Shown here piece by piece: positions 49,901 through 60,000 of a DNA stretch of 64,000 nt. The notes under the pieces were generated by a model that made no database searches, was not told the DNA's origin, and saw only the letters and a list, made by a program, of their open reading frames with translations. The stretch is from Paulownia fortunei (lineage: Eukaryota > Streptophyta > Magnoliopsida > Lamiales > Paulowniaceae), in contig CM033118.1 in NCBI GenBank assembly GCA_019321725.1, positions 12,798,071 to 12,862,070 on the forward strand, written 5' to 3'. A program made the translations under genes and the position numbers. Positions within the stretch are counted from its first letter, which is position 1; the number at the start of each line of letters is the position of its first letter.

Positions 49901-52900
49901 AAACTAAACAAAGTTCTCTCCACTGGCTGCAATGCTATATCCAGATTCATCTTCTTATATGCTTCATAGAACAAGACATCAATTGAGCTACCTGTGTCAA
50001 CCATGACTTTGGCCACGTCAAAGTTAGTCACAGTTGCAGTGATGAGTAGTGCATAATTATATGGTGCTTGCAATCCTTTCACATCATGGGCCCCGAATTA
50101 AATCATCGGACCTTTGTTAATTTTATGGACCTCTCCTCTTACACTTTTTAGAGTAGGTTGGACATATGCTTTCCTAGCTCGGTAGGAGCCCTCATCTATA
50201 GGACCCCCTACTATCATTTAGATAAAACCCCTTGGAGCCTAAGGATGGTTTTCTCCAGGGGCAGCTTCGGCTCTTCCTTCTTTAGTATCCCTTTCTATTC
50301 AGGTCGGTCAGACTTTTTTCTGTTTAATTATTTTTTTCTCCTCCTCCTCTTTTACCCAATTATCCAGCCATCCCTTTCTTATGATCCTTTGTATCTCATC
50401 TTTCAGATGCCGATATTCCTCTATGTTATGCCCATACTCATTGTGGAAAACACAAAATAGATTAGATTTGGGCTTGGTTGGAGCTGACGAGTGATTATAC
50501 GGCCACTTTAGTCCCTTATGCTTCGCAATAGCCATCAAGATATGTGCCCTTGGGGCAATCAGGAGAGTGTATTGTCTGGGTTCCCCAGGTGCAGGCAAAA
50601 GAAGTCGTTCTTCCTGCTTCAATTTTCTAACAAAACCTCATCTCTCTTTGCCATACTCTCTTCTGTCTCTTTTTATGTCTCCTTCCTCTCTTTTCATTCG
50701 TTGAGCTTCTTTCATGTTGATATATTTTTTAGCTAGTAGGTCATCAAATCTTCTGGCTGATTTCTTTGCCAACGACCTGAAAAATTCTCCATCCTGCAAA
50801 CCTTGGGCCAAGGCATTAGAAAGTACCTCTTAGGCAGTTGAAGGTTCTTCTAAAGCAGCAACTGTGAATCTTTTTATGTAACTTTGTAGGGCCTCGTTGT
50901 CTTTTTGTTTATACTAAATAAAGTCAGTGAGGTTTTTTGGTGTTTCCGAAAACTTATAAATTGATGCAAAAATGCAGAACTATGCTCATCAATAGAGTTG
51001 ATTGAACTGAGGGGTTATTGGTTGAACCATTGTTGGGATGATTTCAACAGGGTAGTCAGGAATACCTTACACTTAACCCCATCGAAATACTTGTGCAAGA
51101 GAGCTGAATTTTTGAACCTGCATAGATGTTCTCGTGAGTCAGTAGTACCATCATACTCATAATTTAATGATTTGAATTAGCTTGTAGATCGTCCATTATT
51201 ACTTCCTCAGTAAACGGAATTCCTCTTTTGATCACCATATTCCTTCCCGCCATTTTCATCTTCATCTCTTTTAACTCATTATGTAAACCCTCTAGCTTCT
51301 CCGACACATCTAGCTCTTTCATTTTACTCTGGCATTCCCCTGTATGACTCTCTTCCTGCCTCTCAGGGCGGAGTGGATTTTGCGGTACCTCTAGTGGTGG
51401 TGGTCATGGTGGATTAGCCTCCCTTCTTCTCAAGGCTATATCCATCGCAATTGTGATCAGATTTGCCAACTGCTCCATGATAAGCTGACCAGCACTTCCT
51501 GCCCCAAATTTTGAAACCAAATTTACATAGGGTGCCTGCATGGTTCGGAGCGGTGGAACTCCAAGTATTATTGGGGGTGGGCTATCATTCTCCCCCCACT
51601 CCTGAACCTCCGGATCATGACTATGCCGGGCGATTGGTGATGGAGCTTTATCGAATATTCCTCCACCCAGAAATCATTTTCCTGCCATCTCACGCCTTAA
51701 CTCAAGATTTTCCACAGACGGCGCCAACTTGTAATGTACCGATTGAGGAATGTGCATCCTAAGTAACTCTCTGTAGCTTTTGCTCTACTTCTCTGCCTAG
51801 ATCACCTGCACAAAACGCCGGCGTGACCCGACGCAAGAACTCCACGCTCAAGTCAGTAACTATTCTCTTGGAGAGGATAAAAAGCAGAGAGATATGTATT
51901 TCAGATATAAAAAGTGTATCCCGTGATATGCCATGAATTCCCTTATCTATAGATGTTAAACAAAGGTAAAAGAGAGATTTCAAATCTCAATTTGTTATAA
52001 CAGATTACTATGCACGTATCCATATTTCCTGATTTACCCTTAAAAATATTCTAATGTCATTTTCTAACCATAACCGTTTCATCTTAATTTTCCATATGAA
52101 CCTACCCGACTTGGAGGTCAGTAAGCTTACCAATGCTAGATACAAAATGCTTAACAGGTCATTCTACTCTCAAGACCCGTGTGCTGAGCTAACACATCTG
52201 TTTACCCAACTTTCACATCATAGATGAGATTTTTCTATCCATCCATACCTTAAATCTTCCATCCCGACCTGATCTACTTCACAATAACTCATTACCCATG
52301 ATTCGAGCTACGCAAATTCTTCCTGACATATACCAGGTACGTAGGTCCATCCCGACCTATATCATATCAACAACGCAAGTCCATCCCAATCTATACCACA
52401 TCGAAACAAAATTTGTTTATCAAGGCATTATGTCAATGTGACATTTTTTTTGCTAAAAAATTTTGACATTGTTTTCTTCAATTATTTAAAATATATTTTT
52501 CATCAATATTAATTAACACAATTTAGAGGGTGCTTGGCACTTTAAAGCATCTTATAAAATGTATGATTACTTATAAGATGTCCAAGTATTTGGTAAAAAA
52601 TTTAGGGGAGGAGCTTACAAGTTCCATCTTATAATCTTTTTAAGAAAAAGTAATAAATCATAACTTATTTTTAATATTTTAAATTTTAACAAACTTATTT
52701 AGTAGTCAAAGTTTTAACTACGTAAATTATAAAATTGTCATTACTAAGATCATAATTAATGAGATAAAATATATAATTTTTCTACAAATATCAAATATTT
52801 TAAAGCCAACAAAAAATTAGTACCAAAAACATTTAGAAGTCGTACAACAACAAAAAATGCAAAATAAAAAAATGGATTAAAAAAATAACGTTTATAACTT

Positions 52901-55900
52901 TTCATAATGTGGAGGTGGATAATCACTGAACTATGAATATCTACATTATAAATTAAATTTATACCATCAATTAAAACTTTAAAACTCTAATTTCAACCAG
53001 TTAATCTTTTAGTTTTTATTCGAATATGAGGTTGGATAAAGGGTATTGAGGCTATTTTTTTATTATTTGAGATTGTTTTTGAATTTTTTTAAAGTTTTCA
53101 GATGATATTTTGTTTAATCGGGTCATTTCATTACCACTCGTTTATGAAAAATGTTACACATACTAGATTTAAAAAAAAAAGAATACCACCCGCCACCATG
53201 CGAGTGGTCGTATTAGCTTAAACTTTTAGAAATGACTATCAAATAAAAACACGTATAGTGGCTAACGAAATTAAACAGACCATTAGCCAAAGGTACCTGA
53301 GTCCCATTCGAAAAAAACCTTGGCAAAGGAAAAAAATCCCTAGCATCCATCCCTTTTACCTAATCTCCTATTCAAAGAAAAAATTTAAAGATTAACTAGT
53401 TGAAATCAAAGTTCAAAGATTTTAATGAACGGTATTGGTCTGCAATTTTATAATGTCTCTATGAGTAGTTCCACAGTTCAATGACCACCCACCCATCTTC
53501 ACATTGTGAAAAGTTACTATATGTTAATTTTTTTATTTTCAATTGCTTGATTTTGCTTTTTTTTTATTTGATATGCAATCCCCAAATATTCTCGTTTTTA
53601 ATTGACTTTAGAATATTTGATATTTGTGAAAATATTGTATTTTTCATCTCATGACTTAAGTTATCTCGGTTTTGGTCCCTCCAACAACCGAATTAACGGA
53701 TTGGCAACCCTCTTAATGAGCAAAAAAAAAAAAAAAAAAGTTCAAAGTAGAGAATGCAATGTGGGAAAGTGCTAAAATTTGAGATTAAATGTAAAATAGA
53801 CCTTGTTTATAGGACCAAAAAATATAATCACCATCACTAATAATATATTTTTCATTTAAAGCTTTATTTAGAAGCAAGATAATTTGTGGTGTGCCTTGTG
53901 CTTGTTAAATTCGTCTAGCCCTTCCCCTTCTAATTTAAGTAATAAAATTGTTGAAATTCAAGTGTGGTATCATGGATTCATGTTCTTGATTAAGTAAAAT
54001 GTTTCATTTGTAATTTACTTGTTTCAAGTTGCTGAATTACAAATTTCATAAATTATCACTAGAATTACATTGTGACTAATTTCTAATGTGGTTGTTTGAA
54101 CTTTTAGAGTTGGTAAAAAACGTAAAACTTTTTGACTCATTGGAACTTTAGTATTTGTTGCAAAAAAGTAGATTAAATTACTAAATTATGAGTTTCTTTT
54201 TTGCAGAACCAACTCATGAATGAATCCATTTCTGAGCTCCAAAAAAAGGTGAAAATTTTTAGCCCTTTGTAATTATTGGAGATCAAATACTTTAATCTTT
54301 AATAATTAATTCTTTTTTATGTGGCAATTAATTCTTTTTTATGCACGCAAAACAAACAACTCAGGTTCAAATATTAGTGCCACTCATTTGTAAATAATAT
54401 TCTACGTGTTTGGCATCATAAGTAACACAGGCTAGGGCTTGAAGAGATATTTTTATTATCACTAAGGTTTTGTTTGGGTTCATTTTAGGAAATGAATTAG
54501 AAAATATGTTAGAAGTGAAAAATGAACATATGTTTGATTAGTAAATCCAAAATTAGGTGAATTAAGTTGGCAAGTTGATTTGACATATGCCCTAAGAAAA
54601 TAACTTTTATTTATTTATTTTTCTATGCATTTGAAAGAGTGTTTCCAAAAGAAAAAAAAGAGTAAATTTTCTAAAAATAGGGTATAACTGTGTTAGTTTT
54701 TGATTATTGGGTGTAGATTTTAAAATAAGATGGAATGGTGTTGCATTTCAAAACATACACAGGGAAAAAAAAATGAGGAAATACAAGCACATTTTGATAT
54801 TTTTCAGTTTGAAAATATAAAGGCTGTGTATGATTTTATGTTTTTTGTGTGAAAAAATAAAATATTTCTGAAAATATTTTGAGAAGATTCCTAGAAATAC
54901 GTAAAGATGAACGTGCGGTTGGATTATGAATTGTAAAAATTGACGAATTAAGTTACATGTTGATTTGATAATTTATTTTTTTTATTTTTTTTGAGAAATC
55001 ATATTTGGTTGGCTTGTTTTCAAATGTAAAATAACTGAGTGTTTTTTTGAAAATGGAGTAAGCTTTTAAAAATATGCTGTATAATTTGAAAATATGATTG
55101 AAAAGTAGTTGCGGACTTTGAAATGGATTGTTTTCTGAAAGTATTTTCAAAAAATAATTTCAAAACTTTACCATAACAAACATGTTTTTGGAATAAAAAT
55201 ACCAAAATATTCAAGGAAAATGAAACCAATCATGACGAAATATTCTTCAAATTTAAAACCAACCATAATGTAAAAATTTAAATCCCACCTTTAATAACTT
55301 AAGTTTTCATGCAATCATTTTGTGATATTCTCCTAATTGACGGTAAAGAAGAGGAACATGGTTGACATGGTATAACAATCCTTTGATTTCAATTCCTCAC
55401 GAGTCTTGGTTTTCCTAAGATACCCTTTGAATTTTTGAGCACTCATGAGGAAGACATGGATACATCCTTCGACTTTGAACTGTGATCTACATGGTCATTA
55501 AAAGATTAGTGTTGATCTCAGACAAAATAAATATGATAATTAAACAGCCATATTAGTTTATGATGGTCATTGACTAAAACTTGAACAATCTCCACAACAT
55601 AACAAGTAGACTGGAAGTTCTAATATGAAAGCACCACATCTGCAAGTGCTACAAATGATCAAGAGCAACTGCATTACTTTACTATGATGATTTAGCTTCC
55701 CAATTCTTGTTGCAGGATAAGGCATTGCAGGAGCAAAACAACTTCCTCGCAAAGAAGGTAAAAATGTCTAACTTTAGACTTAGGTATCTGACGCTATTTA
55801 TAATCTTAACTTGCAATTTATTGCTTGCAATATCACCCAATATGCATAACACACAGTTGCAAGTCGGTATAGGTGTTAGCATACTGTTTATACCAAAGAT

Positions 55901-57033
55901 TTGGCATTGATTATACAGATCAAAGAGAGGGAAAAAGAATTGGCACGACCGACTGCATGGGAACAACAAAACCATGACTTGAACTCTTCTTGTTTCGATA
56001 AAGCACCGCCTTTGAGCTCCTTGAATGTCAGGTAAACAAGACCTGTGTGTCTGGAAAACATTTCAGCATTAAAGTTGTGAAATTTAAGTTCTTTTGCAAA
56101 AAAAATTCCAGAAGCAAAATGATATTCTCACTAGGTTTATATGGAAGTTAATTAATGGCACAAGTGGAAGTTCTTTAATTGTTAATGAAAGCATTTGAAC
56201 TCTAAAACAACAACCAATGTTCTGCCTTCTTACTTTTGTGAAGAAAGTTTTGATAAGTTTTTATTGTTCTTCATCAATAGGTAAGTAATTTTTTAATTCT
56301 AAGAGCCATAAAATTATCTCAACATAGAAATTTTTCTTTTCACTGCAATGCCAACATAGTTATGAGTGGGAATTTTGAAACTGGTAACATCAGATGATTC
56401 ATGGAATGGTTGCCTTATTTTCATATAGATAAAAAGATTTCTCTTCATATTTCACTTACTAATGCTATCTTCATTGAGTGCAAATATTTTTGTGGGAAGA
56501 AGAATATAATATATTTTCATGCATGTTGTACTGATAATTATAGTGGGAATAGCGCCATTATCCTTGATTCTTTACCTGCTGGTTTCTTGAATTACTTTTA
56601 TGACATACATGTCTGAATATGTGTGTATGCGCACGCACATATATATATTACAGATTTTAAACCCATTACGATAGCAATTTGTGTTGTACTATCTTACGTA
56701 TTTTGAGTAAATTATCAGCATAAAATGACGCTATTACAACATTATATTAAATTTAACAAGGTGACATATCAGAAGTGGACATATATCTTATAGTAAGTAC
56801 TTCAGATATGACAATAATAAAGTAAATTAAGAATGTAACAACAATAATTGAATTAGTTTTTCCATCAGAGTGTTGGTTGTTGGAGCTAAAATATGTCTAA
56901 CTCATATGCATACTGCAGTGAAATACACCTAGCTCCAAGAGAGAATAATGAAGAAGTTGAAGCAACTCCACGCCAAAATCACTCATCTAATTCCGTAATA
57001 CCCCCATGGATGTTGCACCATGTAGACGGATAA
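28446..57033 (+). CDS. FUL-like: FRUITFULL/APETALA1-like MIKC MADS-box transcription factor, eight exons
   Basis: Exons 28446-28630, 32278-32356, 32622-32686, 32770-32869, 54207-54248, 55716-55757, 55919-56031 and 56919-57033 give 246 codons with GT..AG borders and matching phases throughout. Exon 1 encodes the DNA-binding MADS domain ([20 protein letters not shown], then [20 protein letters not shown]). Exon 2 has the [16 protein letters not shown]-region. Exons 3-6 form the K coiled coil ([32 protein letters not shown]). The C-terminus ends [11 protein letters not shown], matching the FUL-like (paleoAP1) motif and lacking the euAP1 farnesylation end. It is a nuclear factor expected in inflorescence meristem identity and fruit development. 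Exon sizes follow the AP1/FUL pattern. Intron 4 is 21,337 bp, filled with transposons. The exact clade (euFUL, FULII) is unresolved. Confidence 0.96.
28631..32277 (+). other. MADS intron 1 (3647 bp)
   Basis: Donor GTATTT after the split Cys62 codon, acceptor TTTGCAG. It contains an (AT)17 microsatellite (28950-28984), a tandem duplication of about 90 bp (29556-29729) and T-rich runs including a TTTTTTC repeat near 30465-30496. Long first introns are common and often regulatory in this family. No transposon ends were recognised. Confidence 0.85.
29556..29729. repeat. 90-bp tandem duplication in MADS intron 1
   Basis: The phrase ATTAGTACACA.TTTACTTAT and its continuation TTTTGATATGGTAC.TTA...TGTACGTTAATTGTGAG occur at 29556 and again at 29646, with a few changes and a small indel. 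Confidence 0.85.
34328..34713 (-). repeat. 3' LTR of the intronic copia element
   Basis: TGTTGGAAA...TTCAACA on the plus strand, TG..CA ends. The minus-strand TATA box (TATAAATA, plus 34510-34517) is intact and would direct transcription toward MADS exon 4. Confidence 0.9.
35089..35830 (-). pseudogene. Copia RT-RNase H remnant with internal deletion
   Basis: The frame starts MGVKSAFL and jumps directly to [16 protein letters not shown]. The roughly 45 residues normally between these phrases (through the YGLKQAPR region) are missing without loss of frame, and the catalytic Asp before VKSAFL is Gly. The YVDD box ([10 protein letters not shown]) is intact. A frameshift near 35330 precedes the RNase H part ([25 protein letters not shown]). 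It is not functional. Confidence 0.85.
36226..37110 (-). pseudogene. Copia integrase remnant
   Basis: The core phrases [20 protein letters not shown] and [14 protein letters not shown] are readable around 36720-36870, with a stop just before them. The C-terminal part (36565-36302) has [32 protein letters not shown] and RRDVIFDEE. Frames change at least once and several stops interrupt. Confidence 0.82.
37114..37650 (-). pseudogene. Copia protease and gag-pre-integrase remnant
   Basis: The protease site [14 protein letters not shown] (D-T-G) is intact near 37640. A TGA follows where an arginine codon is expected, and the frame then stays open from 37593 to 37114. That stretch carries [20 protein letters not shown] and the gag-pre-integrase [11 protein letters not shown] motif. 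The TGA is compatible with a C-to-T change in CGA. Confidence 0.83.
37736..38466 (-). pseudogene. Copia gag, 3' portion
   Basis: Readable phrases are [17 protein letters not shown] (near 38440), a shifted [15 protein letters not shown] (near 38370) and the zinc knuckle [14 protein letters not shown] (near 37790). The last zinc ligand is Trp in place of Cys. Stops and shifts separate the parts. This portion ends exactly at the left border of the nested insertion. Confidence 0.8.
38472..40686 (-). mobile_element. Solo-LTR-like insertion inside the copia gag
   Basis: A 2215-bp non-coding block flanked by the 5-bp repeat TATTG (38467-38471 and 40687-40691). Taking away the block plus one TATTG leaves the copia gag frame continuous, which fixes the borders. 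No internal direct repeats or pol are present. Minus-strand TATA-like sequence near 39045-39060 fits a large LTR. Its end bases are not canonical TG..CA. Related sequence occurs at about 42060-43802. The strand is inferred. Confidence 0.8.
40692..40830 (-). pseudogene. Copia gag, 5' portion
   Basis: [20 protein letters not shown] then [17 protein letters not shown], the DUF4219-like start of copia gag, stops at the right border of the nested insertion. No clear start ATG was found upstream. Confidence 0.82.
41195..41583 (-). repeat. 5' LTR of the intronic copia element
   Basis: Begins TGTGAGAAATTTATG and ends TTTTCAACA. The TATA box is conserved at 41379-41386 on the minus strand. It aligns over its full length with 34328-34713, with scattered changes and small indels. 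Confidence 0.9.
42060..43802 (-). repeat. Diverged relative of the nested large-LTR sequence
   Basis: Shares at least five colinear blocks with 38472-40686. Examples are ctagggtatagat.attag, aggtga.ggatctttt.ttgg, catggtgc.t.aagt, a CACCTACATGCACTA block and cgatgt.ctttctcaat. It ends at about 43802 (TAACA). The left border is uncertain. It probably represents another solo LTR of the same family. The strand is assumed to match its relative. Confidence 0.6.
44150..44789 (-). repeat. 3' LTR of the gypsy element
   Basis: 640 bp, TGCACTGATTG...CCACATCA on the plus strand. The minus-strand TATA box CTATAAATAAGGG (plus 44358-44370) is intact. Short repeats of the 'gtcc.tcccgacctatacca' kind sit near its inner end. 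Confidence 0.88.
45226..47063 (+). pseudogene. Antisense ORF of the gypsy element (putative gypsy-type transposon domain, PF04195-like)
   Basis: This lies between pol and the 3' LTR but reads on the opposite strand, as in the antisense ORFs known from Tat-group elements such as Grande. The open start is 45226-45642 ([13 protein letters not shown]). It contains [20 protein letters not shown] and [15 protein letters not shown], which match the conserved plant 'putative gypsy type transposon' domain. A TAG follows, and recognisable sequence continues ([20 protein letters not shown]). Further on are a Pro/Ser-rich linker (45860-46066), a coiled-coil-like stretch ([19 protein letters not shown], near 46520) and a C-terminal block (46598-46849, [20 protein letters not shown]). 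Several stops and shifts break it. Its function is unknown. Confidence 0.75.
47311..47678. repeat. Tandem repeat of about 91 bp, four units, in the gypsy 3' region
   Basis: Units start at 47311, 47401, 47492 and 47590. Each begins AATCATTC, with aaggaggtcggtctc, acgaaccctccaa, aggtccagttcaact and ttgccttaaa at fixed places. Spacings are 90, 91 and 98 bp. A partial unit precedes the first. Confidence 0.93.
47740..48375 (-). pseudogene. Gypsy integrase C-terminal remnant
   Basis: Starts abruptly with [16 protein letters not shown], then [25 protein letters not shown] and [11 protein letters not shown], and ends with [12 protein letters not shown] and [15 protein letters not shown]. The HHCC zinc finger and the first catalytic aspartate are missing, because the sequence joins directly to the RNase H start near 48375. 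Stops and shifts also occur. Confidence 0.83.
48362..49210 (-). pseudogene. Gypsy reverse transcriptase remnant
   Basis: Reads [26 protein letters not shown] then a stop, [31 protein letters not shown] (catalytic Asp present), MPFGLKN and [10 protein letters not shown] (YxDD present). The tether/RNase H start ([28 protein letters not shown]) then ends at the deletion junction. At least two stops and one frame change are present. The typical Tat/Athila phrase NKACPKD supports lineage placement. Confidence 0.87.
49211..49869 (-). other. Gypsy protease-RT linker, decayed
   Basis: Internal sequence of the gypsy element with many stops. A short duplication is visible near 49320-49370 ('cacttggatcaat.ccttctaggtc' appears twice in a row). 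Confidence 0.6.
49870..50082 (-). pseudogene. Gypsy aspartic protease remnant
   Basis: [20 protein letters not shown] leads into the catalytic D-T-G-S-S, then [14 protein letters not shown], which is the retropepsin core of Tat-like elements. The open stretch is bounded by stops on both sides. Confidence 0.85.
50308..51480 (-). pseudogene. Gypsy gag remnant
   Basis: The upstream part near 51476 reads [20 protein letters not shown]. Around 51255-51000 are [17 protein letters not shown], the [20 protein letters not shown] block and the [15 protein letters not shown] block, characteristic of plant gypsy gag. The downstream part (50622-50308) has [20 protein letters not shown], the CxFH..GH zinc-like end. 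Stops and shifts separate these blocks. Confidence 0.8.
51715..51734 (-). other. Primer-binding region of the gypsy element
   Basis: On the minus strand TTACAAG then TTGGCGCCGTCTGTGG follows the 5' LTR end. TGGCGCC is the tRNA-complementary core common in Tat-group elements. The exact tRNA was not determined. Confidence 0.65.
51735..52402 (-). repeat. 5' LTR of the gypsy element
   Basis: 668 bp, begins TGTACCGATTG and ends CCACATC, where the partner has CCACATCA. It is longer than the 3' LTR by an extra 'gtccatcccgacctatatca' type unit. The TATA box corresponding to TATAAATAA in the 3' LTR reads TATAGATAA here. Confidence 0.87.
52896..53515. mobile_element. 620-bp inverted-repeat element (MITE-like)
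   Basis: The left arm (about 52896-53025) and right arm (about 53380-53515) are inverted copies. Shared blocks are aacttttca.aatgtg, tcactgaact/tcattgaact, acattataaa and aa.c.gttaatctttta. The middle is non-coding. No unambiguous target duplication was seen, so the superfamily is open; long TIRs suggest a MULE. Confidence 0.65.
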
Positions 57034-60000
57034 AAATAGAAGGATATGACCAGTATCTCATTTGCTATATGTAAGCCCTTTATCTGCTGCTTCATGGATG
57101 AACTTTATGCTATCTCTGATGATGTGGTTAGAAGCCGAAAGTATGTAAAATGAGGAAAAATTAAAAAATAGATGAAGAAAAAGAAAAAGATCAAGAACGA
57201 AACTGTGTTACAGTCATCTTGTTATCTTTGTGATAAACCAATTTGAAGGAATTCCCTCCCTTCAATCTACTGTTGTTACTGTGAACTAAAGAGTGAATTC
57301 AAATATGTCTATTGTAAGATACTATATTTTGTGTATAACATTGATATGTTATGTACTTAGTATTATTCAATGGTACAAATATATAAATGATGGTAGTGTA
57401 TCGAAAGGAAATTGGATTTGTATCTGAAATTTCAGCCGAAGTTAGGTAAATACGAAATTAATCTCCTTAAAACAAATTTCGTCCCATATATGGTGCTATA
57501 GGAAGTTGGATGTTTGTCTTCCAAAATATAATACTTCAATACAAATTAGTATAGTACTATACTAATTTTGTAAATCAAATCATAAACTTAATTATATTAT
57601 TATTCGAAGAAGAGAGAAATCAATTGAACTTTGAATTAATTTGGTGTAAAAAAAAATAAAATGAAATTGAGTTTATTTATATATTTTTAAGTATCTCATC
57701 ATGATTGGTCATATTCCTGAATCAATCTGAACCATTGAGTCTCATCCCTTAAAATATGATTGCAATGTAGTGGTTCCCACTATATCCCTTCATAAAGGTT
57801 TGCAATCCTACTTGCACTTATTATATTTGAACAGATGTGTTTATTCATTATACCCCATCAGTGTTAATGAATAATTATAACTTTTCATACGTATTTTTTA
57901 TAACCGTTCATATTCATTAGACACTTTTTCAAATTTTAATTTTTTTTATTAAATTGAATTTTTTTTTAATTCATTGCATTTATTCTAACAATAAATACTA
58001 TTGTATGTGCATGTCATCAAGGACGGTGATATCCTAAAATTTAAAAAAAAATAATTTCCCCTACTACCCTATTATAAGTTGTAAGTACACAAGTTAGGAC
58101 AATTTCAAATCCTAAAGTGTACAACAAAACATACTAGATAGACGGTAAGTGCTTAGCAGCATTGTGTACATGTTGAGTAAATCTTTTCGAAGAAACGTAA
58201 GTGTTTTTATTTTTGTTTATGTTTATCTAAGTTTTGCAGTTCCACTTGCAAGGTGTAATAGTTATGGTATAATAGAATTGAAATGGATAATTGATTATAT
58301 AAATGCTGAAAATTAAATTTAGTGGACTTCTTAAAGTCAATTTAAATAATTAATTTGTTGCAATCTCTATACTGATTCTTGTATTCTTTTAAAACTATAA
58401 TGCATATAAATGTTAGATATTGATTCTTTTGCGAATAACATTATCTGTAAGGCATAGGCAGTTCATTTTACTGTTCAACATGTTATCAAAAGATTATTAT
58501 ACGTAGTACATGTCGTCGTTTAGTCTTATCTTCGAGTATATTTGATTGAATAGATTGTTAGTATATTCTTTTTTGTGAAAATAATATTAGAAATAGTACT
58601 AGAAAACAAACTTAATACATGAAAAAACAGAAATTTCAATTCAAACTAACTGAATATTGTTCCCTAGGAAATTAAAAAACGAAAAAAGAAACACTATTTT
58701 GATTAATAGTAAATACACAGTGTTTGGACCTATGATTACACATTAAAAAAGATAAATCATGAATATTGAGCCATTTGTTTTCTAATTGAAGGGGCTAATT
58801 AAAAACTCTCTCCCCTAATTTAGGGTGTAAAATTCATATAGCTTTGTGGTTTCGAAATCCAATTTTTTTTTTTTTTTTTTTTTTTTATAACAATGAACCC
58901 ACAGTCACTACTCGAAGTTGTACATTAGATAAACTCCGTTTTAGTACAATAACCCATAAATCACACGAAAAAGTAAGACATATTAGGCAAGTCCAGTGTG
59001 ACGAGTGAAAATCATTTATTTTTTTCCATTCTTCGATTCATACACTAGTTTTTGAAGTAGGTTCATTTTTTATTTTTTTTCAATTCTGCTTTTGTTCCTT
59101 GGTTTTAGTCTTCTAATTATCTATATTGTGAACCAAGAAAGTATAATATTAAAGCACGATCAAATAGTGAATTTTAATGATTCAAATTTACACAATTAGC
59201 TAGGCCTCAGGAACCAAAAAATTATCGAGACTTTACTAGATCCTTTATCGAATATTTTCTCAACTGTATTTTGTTGTTTGATGGCAAGAGATGTACTGAT
59301 TTTTTTCAATGTGCGCATGCATTGCCAGAATTATAATCCTATGTTCATATTTAATTTACAGTTAGATACAATACAAAACAAATTATTTAATTTTTCGACT
59401 AATTTATTACATAATATTTTTTTTGAAATTTTTTTTATGTTTTAAAACTTCCAAATTACAGTATTAATTTTGCTTGTTTTTATTCGTTATTATCAAAATA
59501 ATGTTTCAAAAAACCCACTGGCAATATTACATACCGAAAATTAATTAAATTAACACTCAATAGTAATAACTGAATATTCAATTCTAGGCAGAGATAATAT
59601 AAATATTTTAATCATAAATCTCTCCGCACTATTATAAATGTTTTTGTATTTCTAATTATTGATTTTTATTTTTATTTTTATTTTTATTGAAGAGATCATC
59701 TTTGCACTTATTTAGTATAACAAATTGAAGATCAAATCATCAATTTTTTTATTTTTTTATTTTTTTTGGGAGTGTGTGTGTGTGTGTGTGTGTGTTGGGG
59801 GGTGGCAGTACAATGGATCGTCAATCATGGCATAGAAATAACAAGATTGGATGGAAGATTCCTATAAAACTAATCCAGAATTAAACCTTTTGTCATTGTA
59901 CAGTAGACAGCACTATATTTTGTTGAAAGTAATACAATGTAGCTTTCAAAGTAATTCATCTCTAGAAAAAAGGATAAAATGAAGTCAAATATCAAATCAT

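Larger units (their letters stand above)
44150..52402 (-). mobile_element. Ty3/gypsy LTR retrotransposon, Tat/Ogre-like, in MADS intron 4
   Basis: LTRs at 44150-44789 and 51735-52402. On the minus strand come gag, protease, RT, the start of RNase H and the integrase end, then a 91-bp tandem array and an ORF on the opposite strand before the 3' LTR. A TGGCGCCGTCTGTGG stretch just inside the 5' LTR is typical of Tat-lineage priming regions. A possible target repeat is TGAAA (44145-44149) against GAAA (52403-52406), with two bases lost at the junction. Integrase and RNase H are largely deleted, and stops occur throughout. Confidence 0.88.
32870..54206 (+). other. MADS intron 4 (21,337 bp), transposon-filled
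   Basis: Donor AAG|GTATTAAT at 32869/32870, acceptor TTTTTTGCAG|AACC at 54206/54207. The copia element (34328-41583), a large-LTR fragment (about 42060-43802), the gypsy element (44150-52402) and an inverted-repeat element (52896-53515) account for about 84% of it. That leaves roughly 3.5 kb of ordinary intron sequence. Confidence 0.92.

Noticed and set aside
32870..54206. Two separate genes (exons 1-4 and 5-8) instead of one
   Set aside because: Phases and exon sizes fit one MIKC gene exactly. The second part has no start of its own, and the K-box runs straight across the junction.
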